Part shown: positions 9,276 through 16,554 of the stretch, piece by piece
Layout: each line of letters starts with the position of its first letter
Position numbering within the stretch: position 1 is the stretch's first letter
NCBI GenBank assembly: GCA_902801025.1
Contig: CADCGZ010000018.1
Location: forward strand, 1-60,521
Direction of reading: 5' to 3'
DNA length: 60,521 bases
Source: an uncultured bacterium
Lineage (GTDB): Bacteria > Verrucomicrobiota > Kiritimatiellia > RFP12 > UBA1067
Position numbers and translations under genes: made by a program
Notes under the pieces: generated by a model
What the model was told of the DNA's origin: nothing
Databases searched by the model: none
The model's input: the letters and a program-made list of their open reading frames with translations, nothing else

Positions 9276-10652
9276 CTACCTGAGTCTTATCGTAAGACTG
9301 GTTTTTCTTCGTTTGGTGACAGTCAGGTCGAAGAAGCGGTACTCATCGTCCCCCTCCCGATAGCCGAACGACGCCGCATAGCGCTCGGCCTGTCGGCCGA
9401 CGATGTTCGTCACAGGCCACCGGCCGTCTACGAGCATCGACGCCTTGGGGTTGACCGAGGGACTGCTTGCCATCCCTTGTCTGGCTGCCCGGAACACCGG
9501 CAGGACGAGCGTGCCGCCGTCGATGTCCGCCCAGGCCTTCAGCCCGTCGACGTCGAGCCGGAAGATCAGGTTCGTCCCGAGGTTCACTTGATTGGCGGCA
9601 TTGGTGCAGTCGATGATGCAGTCGTTGTTCGTCCACGCCGGCGTCGGCGCGAGCGTGACGTCCGCGAAGCCTGGATCGCCACCTTTGTATTCTTTTGCGC
9701 CGGGACTGCCGAGTTCCAGTCCATTCACCGAGAGATACGGCGTGTCGCCGGCAAATGTGAAGTAGACCTGCGAGTAGTCGTAATAGCCGGGGACGCCGCG
9801 CGCGTGCATGGTGCCGTTCGAGAGGACGATTGTTGAATACCACGGTGTCTTGCCGTATTCGTTGTGATTCGGCAGAGTGTCGACGACAAGCACGCCGCCA
9901 CTCTCGACCACGGCATCCAGTGCCCCATAGTGGTTGAATGTCACATCCGTCATGTCGTTCGTGCCGCCATTGCGGACGCGGACAACCGGTTTGTATCCGT
10001 TGTTGAAATTCCAGTATCTCTTCGCGTCCGCATACTTCCTCCAGATGAGATCGCCGCCATCTGCGGTGAATGACGAGCCATCATCCGGCCCGCGTCCGCT
10101 CCCGGCGCCGAAGACGATCCGCGAACGGACGCCATCCGCGTCTGCGCCCTCTGCGGAAAGCGACGCCGGCTTAAAGATCCGGATTGCGTTGATTTCGATA
10201 TACGCCCCCTTTGTCGCCGCGAGATCTCCTTTCACCTCAGAATCGTTCTGCTCGCTGTTAGGCAGATAACTCATGGCATAAAACCGCGTCCCAGAACCCG
10301 TTACTTCGAGCGAAGCATTTTCGTCGACGAGTTTCTTGGTCTTTGCACTGACCGACGTATTCGTCGCGCCGTTGTAGAGGTAGAGCGTGTGCCCGCCGGA
10401 GATCGTGACGGATACACCGGTCTTGATCACCATGTTGGACGCGGCGGGCGCTTCCGCCGACGAGTCGACGTCCACGACGATATGGGCGTCGTTCGTGACG
10501 CTGACATTGTCGACGGCCGTCGGGACGCCTCCGTCCCAGCTGCTCGCGTCACTCCAGTTTGCGCCGTCTGCGCCTACCCAGACGCGCGTCGCGCCGTGAA
10601 GGGTTGTCACAGCGAGCAGGAGGAATCCACATATGGCGAATGAATTACCCAT
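9276..10652 (-). CDS. Secreted beta-strand-rich surface protein with xLxIxLR C-terminus
   Basis: 458 residues. Signal peptide about 1-20 (ends LHGA). The N-terminal segment RVWVGADGANWSDASSWDGG resembles the start of autotransporter-like or beta-solenoid passenger proteins, where W-D/S-A-x-x-W-x-x-G-x-P repeats are common; the remainder is Asn/Thr/Gly-rich with many short beta strands. No enzymatic motif is visible. It ends SLTIRLR-stop, one of six proteins in this window with a terminal alternating-hydrophobic-plus-Arg pattern. A strong promoter lies immediately upstream and the start codon is 9 nt from its -10 box, so the mRNA has almost no leader. It is first in the operon with the two DUF4838 genes. 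Confidence 0.7.
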   Translation of the reverse strand: MGNSFAICGFLLLAVTTLHGATRVWVGADGANWSDASSWDGGVPTAVDNVSVTNDAHIVVDVDSSAEAPAASNMVIKTGVSVTISGGHTLYLYNGATNTSVSAKTKKLVDENASLEVTGSGTRFYAMSYLPNSEQNDSEVKGDLAATKGAYIEINAIRIFKPASLSAEGADADGVRSRIVFGAGSGRGPDDGSSFTADGGDLIWRKYADAKRYWNFNNGYKPVVRVRNGGTNDMTDVTFNHYGALDAVVESGGVLVVDTLPNHNEYGKTPWYSTIVLSNGTMHARGVPGYYDYSQVYFTFAGDTPYLSVNGLELGSPGAKEYKGGDPGFADVTLAPTPAWTNNDCIIDCTNAANQVNLGTNLIFRLDVDGLKAWADIDGGTLVLPVFRAARQGMASSPSVNPKASMLVDGRWPVTNIVGRQAERYAASFGYREGDDEYRFFDLTVTKRRKTSLTIRLR

Positions 10653-10661
10653 GACATGGCA

Positions 10662-10690
10662 ATTATAGTGGTTCCGCCCCCAAAAGTCAA
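10662..10690 (-). promoter_or_regulatory. Promoter for the 9276-10652 operon
   Basis: On the minus strand TTGACT (10685-10690), 17-nt spacer, TATAAT (10662-10667). This is the closest match to the sigma-70 consensus in the window. ATG 10652 follows after 9 nt, so the transcript is nearly leaderless. Confidence 0.85.
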
Positions 10691-10711
10691 TTGTCGTGAG
10701 GACCGGGAGGG

Positions 10712-11623
10712 TCAGTTTTCGAAGTAAAAGCCCAGGTTTATCGCGACGGGGCGGTAGCTCTGGCGCTTCGCGTCATGGCGGTTCGGTATGACGGCAGACT
10801 TCTTCTCCTCGTCCCAGAAGACGAGCGTAGAGGAACCGCCGCCGTCCATGTTGATGGCGTCGGACGCGCCTGCGGCCTTCATCACGGCGATGAGGTCCTC
10901 CATGTCTGCGCCGTCGGAGTATCCCTTCTGGCGCCCGTCGACGACGAGCGCGTAGAGCCAGCGCCCGTCGGCGGAAAGACCGAGGGCGGTGCGAGGCGCG
11001 AGCTCGGGCTTGCGACCTTTCTTCCTGACCAGCGTCGGCTCGCCGTTCTTCATGATGCCGCTTGGTCCGTGACCGGGATGCGCAATGGCAACGGAGGGGA
11101 CGAGAGCGTCGTCCAGCTGGTTCGTGATCACGGCGACGTTGTTGGTAAAGATCACCAGCATCTGGTCGCGCCGCTGCGCGTGCGAGACGACCTCGCCGTC
11201 GGAAACGAGGAACTTCACGGCCGCGCCGTATTTGTGCGTGAAGGGCTTTGTCCACGGAACCCAGGCGGACGTGTTCACCGCGAACACCATGTTCGTCCCG
11301 TTCCTGCGGTGCTCCTCGAGGAAGTCCTGTGTCTTCTGACGGCGCGTGTCGATCGCCATAACCATGTTGGTGTAGTCCGGCATCGGCTCGCCCCATTCCT
11401 TCGCGCGGTGCGTGCCGGTGATGTGGAGCCCGGGCTCCTGCAGGTCCACGCGCACGATGTAGTTTTCCATCAGTCGCGGCTGGTCCACTTTGAAGTTGAT
11501 GCATTTGATTCCGCGGGCGACAGTCTGCGCGGAGTCCCAGTCGAGTGACGCGGGGCATTCGCCCGCAAGTGCAACGCCCGTGGCGAAGAGGCCGCAGGCG
11601 ACGAGAAAGATTTTCGAGTTCAT
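10712..11623 (-). CDS. Phosphodiester glycosidase family protein (NAGPA-like), secreted
   Basis: 303 residues from ATG 11623 (a GTG two codons earlier is possible but sits almost on the -10 box). Signal peptide about 1-20. Residues APRTALGLSADGR, LVVDGRQKGYSDGA, and AINMDGGGSSTLV are the hallmark of the NAGPA/DUF2233 family, which in known cases cleaves N-acetylglucosamine-1-phosphodiester bonds or related sugar phosphodiesters. Length matches a single catalytic domain. It is transcribed divergently from the thioesterase gene. A -10 box TAGAAT lies 6 nt before the ATG, so a leaderless transcript is likely. Confidence 0.87.
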   Translation of the reverse strand: MNSKIFLVACGLFATGVALAGECPASLDWDSAQTVARGIKCINFKVDQPRLMENYIVRVDLQEPGLHITGTHRAKEWGEPMPDYTNMVMAIDTRRQKTQDFLEEHRRNGTNMVFAVNTSAWVPWTKPFTHKYGAAVKFLVSDGEVVSHAQRRDQMLVIFTNNVAVITNQLDDALVPSVAIAHPGHGPSGIMKNGEPTLVRKKGRKPELAPRTALGLSADGRWLYALVVDGRQKGYSDGADMEDLIAVMKAAGASDAINMDGGGSSTLVFWDEEKKSAVIPNRHDAKRQSYRPVAINLGFYFEN

Positions 11624-11629
11624 GCCCAC

Positions 11630-11635
11630 ATTCTA
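11630..11635 (-). promoter_or_regulatory. -10 box, leaderless start for the phosphodiester glycosidase
   Basis: Minus strand TTTTGGTAGAAT: an extended -10 (TGG plus TAGAAT) with ATG 11623 exactly 6 nt downstream. No Shine-Dalgarno fits in that space. Confidence 0.6.
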
Positions 11636-11692
11636 CCAAAATCCCGCCGCCGCGGGCAACCTTTGCGCGGGGACGCCGCAGACGTCGGCTGC

Positions 11693-11710
11693 CGGAATGT
11701 GGTATAATGT
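11693..11710 (+). promoter_or_regulatory. Extended -10 promoter for the thioesterase/GH92 pair
   Basis: TGTGGTATAATG with TATAAT at 11703-11708; exact 18-nt copy of the sequence at 2073-2090. Followed by a short leader with AAGGAGAGAG before ATG 11728. Confidence 0.75.
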
Positions 11711-11727
11711 CGTCCATAAGGAGAGAG

Positions 11728-12138
11728 ATGGAACAAGCGACGAAGAGGATATCGATCGAGTATCGCGTGCCGTATGCCGACACGGACATGATGGGTGTAG
11801 TCTACTACGGCAACTACCTGACGATGTTCGAGCGTGCGCGCAACGAGCTTATGCGCGCGTATGGCTACACCTACAAGGAGTGCGAGGCCGAGGGATGGGG
11901 GCTTCCCGTGACGCATGCGGAGTGCGACTACCGCGGGAGCGCGCATTACGACGACCTGCTTGAGATTTCAGCGTGGATCCAGGAGCAGAAGGGCGTTCGT
12001 CTCGAGATTGCCTGCGAAATCAGGCGGAAGGGCGAGGACAAGGTTCTCGTTAGCGGCTTCACGCGCCACGCCTTCATCGATCTCGCCACGTTCCGGCCCT
12101 GTCCGCCTCCGGAGCGCTTTCGTAAGATGATCGGCTGA
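11728..12138 (+). CDS. YbgC/FadM-family acyl-CoA thioesterase
   Basis: 136 residues with a single hot-dog fold. The motif YADTDMMGVVYYGNYLTMFE near residues 16-35 contains the catalytic Asp of the 4-hydroxybenzoyl-CoA thioesterase/YbgC family. Hydrolyses acyl-CoA thioesters in the cytoplasm; some homologues associate with the Tol-Pal locus, which is not seen here. Start ATG 11728 is preceded by AAGGAGAGAG. The GH92 gene begins 26 nt after the stop, so the two are probably co-transcribed although functionally unrelated. Confidence 0.9.
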   Translation: MEQATKRISIEYRVPYADTDMMGVVYYGNYLTMFERARNELMRAYGYTYKECEAEGWGLPVTHAECDYRGSAHYDDLLEISAWIQEQKGVRLEIACEIRRKGEDKVLVSGFTRHAFIDLATFRPCPPPERFRKMIG

Positions 12139-12164
12139 CGGAACAAAAGGAAAAGGAGATGGAG

Positions 12165-14264
12165 ATGAGAAAACAAATGGTTGCGGTCGTGTTCGGCGCG
12201 GCGATTCTTGCGGTTGCGGCGGATTCCGCCGTAAACTACGTCGATCCCTTCGTCGGGACGGCAGGGACGGGGCACACGTTCCCCGCGGCATGCGTTCCCT
12301 TCGGGCTTGTTCAGGCGGGGCCGGATACAGGCAACGGCGATTGGGACCACTGCTCTGGCTACCGCTATGGCGACAGTTCGATCTTCGGGTTCTCGCAGAC
12401 CCACCTCAACGGCACCGGCTGTCCCGACCTTGGCGACGTCAGGCTCCTGCCGTTCGTCGGATCGGCAGTTCCCGATTCCGTCGCATACGACAAGGCGAGC
12501 GAGAGCGCGAAGCCCGGCCTCTATGCCGTCACGCTTGCCGACGGCGTGAAAGTCGAGGTCTCCGCGACCGAACGCTGCGCGATCTACCGCATCTCCTATC
12601 CGAAGGGCGCGCGCAGCCGCCTTCTCGTCGACCCTCGCTGGTGCATAACGAGGGGGAAGACGCCCGCCTCGTGCATCCAGTTCTGCGATGTCGCTACTGA
12701 CGGGAAGACGGGCGTGTCGGGAAAGGTCGTCGTCAACAACTGGGTCAAGCGCACCTACGCCTTCAAGATGGAGTTCTCCCGCCCGTTCTCTTCGGAGAGG
12801 GACCTCGTTTTCGACTTCGGTTCGTCGCAGGGCGAACCGCTCGTCGTGAAAGTCGCGCTCTCCGCGCTTGGCGGCGTTTCCGACGCGGAGCGCAATCTCG
12901 CGACGGAGATCCCTGGCTGGGACTTCGACCGCGTCGCATCCGCCGCGGACGCGAAGTGGTCGAAGATGCTATCCCGCGTGGCGGTCGAGGGAAGCGACGA
13001 CCAGAAGCGCAACTTCTACACCTCCCTTTACCATCTCTTCATCCAGCCGAATGACATCTCTGACGCCGGCCAGCCGCCGTACTACTCCACGCTTTCAACA
13101 TGGGACACGTTCCGTGCGGCGCATCCGCTCTACACGATCCTCGTTCCCGAAATCGTGCCTGGGCTCGTGCGCTCGATGCAGCGCCAGGGCGAGTTCACGG
13201 GGTATCTGCCGATATGGACGCTCTGGGGCCGCGACAACCAGTGCATGATCGGCACGCACTCGGTGCCAGTCCTCGTCGACGCCTATCTCAAGGGATTCCC
13301 CGGCGACTGGGAGAGCGTCTACGCGCAGATCAAGGAGACGCTGACGAAGAGGCACGAGGGGCGCGGCAAGGAGCGGTGGGACCTTCTCGAAAGGCATGGG
13401 TACTATCCGTACGACGTTATCAGGAGCGAGTCCGTCTCCCGCACGCTCGAGTGCGCCTACGACGACTGGTGCGCGGCGCAGATGGCCGCGAAGCTCGGCC
13501 GCGAGGAGGACGCGAAATTCTTCCTCCGCCGCTCGGGGAACTGGAGGAACGTGCTTGACCCGTCGCTCGGGCTCATGCGCAGCAGGGATTCGAAGGGAAA
13601 ATGGCGCGATCCGTTCGATCCTTCGGCCGTAGGGTATGGCGAGGGCTACGACTTCACCGAGGGGAACTCGTACCAGTACACCTGGCACGTCATGCAGGAC
13701 CCCGACGGGCTCGTTTCGGCGCTGGGCGGGCGCGATGCGTTCGTCGACAAGCTCGACGCGCTCTTCGAGCGGCCCGAGGAGATGAAAGGCGACGTGCTGG
13801 ACGTGACCGGTCTCATCGGGCAGTACGTCCACGGAAACGAGCCGAGCCACCACGTCATATACTTCTATACGCTCGTCGGCGAGCGCGACAAGGCGGCGCG
13901 CCGCATCCGCGACGTGTTCGACAGGTTCTATCTCCCGAAGCCGGACGGGCTCTGCGGCAACGACGACTGCGGGCAGATGAGCGCGTGGTACGTCTTCTCC
14001 GCGCTCGGCTTCTATCCGTTCAATCCGTGCGGCGGCACGTACGTGCTCGGCGCGCCGCAGATTCCGAAAGCCGTGGTACAGCTGGGGAACGGGAAGCGGG
14101 AAACGGGGAACGGAAAGACGCTCACCGTCATGGCGAAGAACTTCTCTAAGGAGAACAAGTACGTGAAGTCCGTCACTTTCAACGGGAAGCCCCTCGACAA
14201 GACGATCGAGCATGCCGACCTCATGGCCGGCGGCGAGCTTGTCTTCGAAATGACGGCGAAATAA
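12165..14264 (+). CDS. GH92 alpha-mannosidase, secreted
   Basis: 699 residues from the second of two adjacent ATGs (12165), which has proper spacing from AAAAGGAG; ATG 12159 abuts the Shine-Dalgarno. Signal peptide about 1-20. Family motifs run from VDPFVGTAGTGHTFPAA at the N-terminal beta-sandwich, through FSQTHLNGTG, to YVHGNEPSHHVIYFY and CGNDDCGQMSAWYVFSALG in the (alpha/alpha)6 barrel, where the GNE Glu and the D-x-C-G-Q region form the calcium-dependent inverting active site. GH92 enzymes release alpha-linked mannose, often from N-glycans. Odd feature: a heptamer repeat (14084-14111) codes for a short Gly/Asn-rich insertion, LGNGKRETGNGK, in the C-terminal domain. Confidence 0.93.
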   Translation: MRKQMVAVVFGAAILAVAADSAVNYVDPFVGTAGTGHTFPAACVPFGLVQAGPDTGNGDWDHCSGYRYGDSSIFGFSQTHLNGTGCPDLGDVRLLPFVGSAVPDSVAYDKASESAKPGLYAVTLADGVKVEVSATERCAIYRISYPKGARSRLLVDPRWCITRGKTPASCIQFCDVATDGKTGVSGKVVVNNWVKRTYAFKMEFSRPFSSERDLVFDFGSSQGEPLVVKVALSALGGVSDAERNLATEIPGWDFDRVASAADAKWSKMLSRVAVEGSDDQKRNFYTSLYHLFIQPNDISDAGQPPYYSTLSTWDTFRAAHPLYTILVPEIVPGLVRSMQRQGEFTGYLPIWTLWGRDNQCMIGTHSVPVLVDAYLKGFPGDWESVYAQIKETLTKRHEGRGKERWDLLERHGYYPYDVIRSESVSRTLECAYDDWCAAQMAAKLGREEDAKFFLRRSGNWRNVLDPSLGLMRSRDSKGKWRDPFDPSAVGYGEGYDFTEGNSYQYTWHVMQDPDGLVSALGGRDAFVDKLDALFERPEEMKGDVLDVTGLIGQYVHGNEPSHHVIYFYTLVGERDKAARRIRDVFDRFYLPKPDGLCGNDDCGQMSAWYVFSALGFYPFNPCGGTYVLGAPQIPKAVVQLGNGKRETGNGKTLTVMAKNFSKENKYVKSVTFNGKPLDKTIEHADLMAGGELVFEMTAK
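14084..14111. repeat. Heptamer repeat inside the GH92 gene
   Basis: Four tandem heptamers, GGGGAAC, GGGAAGC, GGGAAAC and GGGGAAC, the complement of the GTTCCCC unit in maf. It lies in the coding region near the C-terminus. Confidence 0.85.
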
Positions 14265-14282
14265 AATGTCTAAAATCCCCCC

Positions 14283-14312
14283 TTGCGCGGCGGCGGGGGA
14301 TTATGCTATACT
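14283..14312 (+). promoter_or_regulatory. tRNA promoter with TTGCGC -35
   Basis: TTGCGC (14283-14288), 18-nt spacer, TATACT (14307-14312). The segment just upstream (AAAATCCCCCC) and the start region (TTCTCC) closely resemble the rRNA promoter at 60070-60098. Transcription would begin about 16 nt before the tRNA-Asp gene. Confidence 0.8.
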
Positions 14313-14334
14313 ATTCTCCACTTTTCGGAGCAAC

Positions 14335-14411
14335 GGGGTTGTGGCGCAATTGGTTAGCGCACTGGACTGTCGATCCGGGGGTTGCGGGTTCGAGCCCCGT
14401 CGACCCCGCCA
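14335..14411 (+). tRNA. tRNA-Asp (GTC)
   Basis: 77 nt folding into a complete cloverleaf: acceptor GGGGTTG with CGACCCC (one G-U), D stem GCGC/GCGC, anticodon stem CTGGA/TCCGG with loop CTGTCGA (anticodon GTC), T arm with TTCGAGC, discriminator G and encoded CCA. Confidence 0.97.
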
Positions 14412-14430
14412 ATCTGAAAAGAAAGGCGAT

Positions 14431-14504
14431 TGCCTCGTGGTGTAATGGTAGCACCGCAGATTCTGATTCTGCTTGTTGGGGTTCGAGTCCCTGCGAGGCA
14501 ACCA
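14431..14504 (+). tRNA. tRNA-Gln (CTG)
   Basis: 74 nt: acceptor TGCCTCG/CGAGGCA with the unusual U1-A72 pair typical of tRNA-Gln, D arm GTGT/GCAC, anticodon stem GCAGA/TCTGC with loop TTCTGAT (anticodon CTG), T loop TTCGAGT, discriminator A and encoded CCA. It lies 19 nt after tRNA-Asp in the same transcript. Confidence 0.97.
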
Positions 14505-14522
14505 ACGCACGAAGAAGAAAAA

Positions 14523-14548
14523 CCTCGGCCACAAGCCGGGGCTTTTTT
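14523..14548 (+). terminator. Rho-independent terminator after the tRNAs
   Basis: Stem CCTCGGC (14523-14529) and GCCGGGG (14535-14541) with a 5-nt loop, followed by C and six T. Confidence 0.9.
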
Positions 14549-14550
14549 GT

Positions 14551-14556
14551 TATAAT
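14551..14556 (+). promoter_or_regulatory. -10 box for the SDR gene
   Basis: TATAAT immediately after the terminator T-tract; ATG 14568 is 11 nt downstream with no Shine-Dalgarno, giving a very short leader. Confidence 0.6.
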
Positions 14557-14567
14557 CCTCGTCAAGC

Positions 14568-15332
14568 ATGAACGTCCTCATCACAGGAGCAAGTTCTGGA
14601 ATCGGCGAGGCGCTCGCGCTTGAGTGCGCGAAGCGCGGCGACCGGCTTTTCCTCTGCGGGCGCGACCGCTCGCGGCTCGACGCCGTGGCGGACGCGTGCC
14701 GCGCGGCGGGCGCGACGGTCTGCGCTGACAAAGTCGATGTCGCAGACGAGGCGGCGATGCGCAACTGGATCGTGTCGTGCGACGCCGACGCTCCTCTCGA
14801 CCGCGTTTTCGCGAACGCGGGAGTCGGAACCGGCATCGAGGACGAGGCGAACGTGCGCCGCACCTTTGCGACGAACGTCGGCGGAGTCGTCAATGCGGTT
14901 CTTCCGGCAGTCGAGTTGTTTCGCCGTCGCGGCGCGGGTGGGCAGATCGTGATCACCGCCTCGATCGCGGGCTACGGCCCCTTGAAGAGCTGCCCAGCGT
15001 ATTCCGCGACGAAGGCATGCGTCAAGACGTGGGGGCTCGCCCTGCGCGGCATGCTGCGATCCGAGGGAATCAAGGTGTCGGTCGTGTGCCCCGGCTTCGT
15101 CCGCTCTCGCATCACCGAGCGGAACACATGCCCGATGCCGTTTTTCATGGAGGCCGACAAGGCCGCCCGCGTGATCCTGAGGCGCGTCGACCGCAATGTC
15201 GGGCTTATCGCGTTTCCATGGCCGATGCGCCTCGCGTCGTGGGGGCTGTCCATTCTGCCGTTCTGGATGAACGAACTCGTCAACCGCATGCTGCCCGAGA
15301 AGGTCGCCGCAGGAAGGCCGAAGGTGCTGTGA
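14568..15332 (+). CDS. Short-chain dehydrogenase/reductase
   Basis: 254 residues. Classical SDR features: TGASSGIG nucleotide-binding loop (residues 6-13), NAGVG, catalytic Ser in ITASIAG and YSATK (YxxxK), then CPGFVRS. It is an NAD(P)H-dependent oxidoreductase of unknown substrate. The last 35 residues contain a hydrophobic, amphipathic stretch (WPMRLASWGLSILPFWM) typical of membrane-associated SDRs that end with a C-terminal anchor. The stop overlaps the GTG start of the next gene by 4 nt (GTGA), indicating translational coupling. Confidence 0.88.
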   Translation: MNVLITGASSGIGEALALECAKRGDRLFLCGRDRSRLDAVADACRAAGATVCADKVDVADEAAMRNWIVSCDADAPLDRVFANAGVGTGIEDEANVRRTFATNVGGVVNAVLPAVELFRRRGAGGQIVITASIAGYGPLKSCPAYSATKACVKTWGLALRGMLRSEGIKVSVVCPGFVRSRITERNTCPMPFFMEADKAARVILRRVDRNVGLIAFPWPMRLASWGLSILPFWMNELVNRMLPEKVAAGRPKVL

Positions 15333-16414
15333 AATACGCGATCATCTCGGACATCCACGCCAACTTGACGGCGCTCAAGAACGTCCTTGCGGACGCCAAG
15401 GCGCAAGGTGTCGAGAAGATTGTCTGCCTCGGCGATGTCGTCGGCTACGGCCCGCTTCCCGCCGAGACCGTGGCGCTTGCGAGGAAGGAATGCTTCATCG
15501 TCCTCGCCGGGAACCACGACGACGCGGTGTCGGGGCGCGGCGACTCCTCGACGTTCATCGATCTCGCGAAGGAGGCGGTCGATCGCCATCGCGCGGCGCT
15601 CTCCGAAGAGGACGTCGAGTGGCTCAAATCGCTTCCGTACACCTGCACCATAGACAAGGCGGTGGCCGCCCACGGCGATGTGTTCGATCCGCCGAAGTTC
15701 TACTACATCCTCGACGAGAAGGGCGCGGAGGCGAACTTTGCGAAGAGCGACGCGCGGCTCGTTTTCGTCGGCCACACGCACGAGCCCGCGATTTTTCTCA
15801 CTGGCCGTTCGGGCACGGTCTACAAGACAGGCCCGCAGGACTTCACGATCGAGGACCACAAGCGCTACATCGTGAACCCCGGCTCTGTCGGATATCCTCG
15901 CGAGGCCGGCGGAAAATGTTTCTCGTCTTATGTCCTCTACGACTCGACGGAGCGCACCGTCGTATTCCGCTACCTGCCTTTCCAGGTGTCGAGCGTCATG
16001 CAACGAGGCGAAACGAAGAGGACGCTCGGCAAGCGGCTCGTCGCGGCGATTGCCGCCGCCGTCGCGCTTGTCGTGGCCGTCGCCGTCTGGTCGCTTGCGC
16101 CGAAGACGATAGAAGTTGTAGACGATCCTGCGCTCGTGGTCGAGGAGAAATCGATTCCGCTCGACCCCGACCTGAAGCACGTCAGCGCGAACATTACTCT
16201 GGCGAGGGAGTCAGATCCCGTCCAGCTTCGCATCGTCTTCGAGTCTCCCTCCGGCACTGTCGTCGGGATGGAGTCGCTCACCGTGAGGCAGTCGTCGAAG
16301 AAGGGCGTCAAGGTGCCAGACGGCTCCGCGCGCGCCCGCTTCACCGCGCTCAAGGCCCGGCCCGAGGAAGCACCGAAGATTCTCTTTTTTGCCCCTTCTG
16401 CCTCGGTTAAGTAA
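15329..16414 (+). CDS. Metallophosphoesterase with transmembrane anchor and C-terminal extension
   Basis: 361 residues from GTG 15329, chosen because it overlaps the upstream TGA and begins directly with the phosphoesterase motif ISDIHAN. Further metal ligands are in LGDVVGYGP, AGNHDD, and FVGHTHEP, with NPGSVGYPRE closing the domain (about residues 1-230), as in YfcE/serine-threonine-like phosphoesterases. A single transmembrane segment (about 240-262, AAIAAAVALVVAVAVWSL) then leads to about 100 residues of beta-rich sequence without a recognised domain. The catalytic part would face the cytoplasm and the tail the periplasm. The tail partner is unknown. Confidence 0.82.
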   Translation: MKYAIISDIHANLTALKNVLADAKAQGVEKIVCLGDVVGYGPLPAETVALARKECFIVLAGNHDDAVSGRGDSSTFIDLAKEAVDRHRAALSEEDVEWLKSLPYTCTIDKAVAAHGDVFDPPKFYYILDEKGAEANFAKSDARLVFVGHTHEPAIFLTGRSGTVYKTGPQDFTIEDHKRYIVNPGSVGYPREAGGKCFSSYVLYDSTERTVVFRYLPFQVSSVMQRGETKRTLGKRLVAAIAAAVALVVAVAVWSLAPKTIEVVDDPALVVEEKSIPLDPDLKHVSANITLARESDPVQLRIVFESPSGTVVGMESLTVRQSSKKGVKVPDGSARARFTALKARPEEAPKILFFAPSASVK

Positions 16415-16450
16415 TGCATTGCCGCACCACTTGATTGATAGCGGCGGCGC

Positions 16451-16514
16451 GGTAATGAAGGGTCAGCGGTAATGAAGGGGCAGAGCTTATTGATACAGTA
16501 AAACTGATACAGTA
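16451..16514. repeat. Element-end remnant upstream of the 1380-residue surface gene
   Basis: Two nearly identical 16-mers, GGTAATGAAGGGTCAG (16451-16466) and its copy with GGGGCAG (16468-16483), followed by a second pair of direct repeats TGATACAGTA (16491-16500 and 16505-16514). The same order of doubled repeats occurs at the left ends of the elements at 20780 and 25412, so this is read as a degenerate element end. Confidence 0.65.
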
Positions 16515-16527
16515 GCCAAGTTTTTGG

Positions 16528-16533
16528 TATAAT
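16528..16533 (+). promoter_or_regulatory. Extended -10 box of the 1380-residue surface gene, probably element-derived
   Basis: TTTTTGGTATAAT, with TATAAT at 16528-16533. The preceding ACAGTAGC and following TATC mirror the arrangement ACAGTAGC...TATACT in the left end of the element at 20780. Confidence 0.65.
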
Positions 16534-16554
16534 ATCAGCCAAAGGAAAAACCGC

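Noticed and set aside
15329..16410. Alternative frames rich in Arg over the phosphoesterase and other genes
   Set aside because: Arg-rich, low-complexity translations are typical of out-of-frame high-GC coding DNA.
16491..16514. Short CRISPR-like repeats
   Set aside because: Only two 10-nt copies with a 4-nt spacing, no array and no cas genes; they match element ends better.
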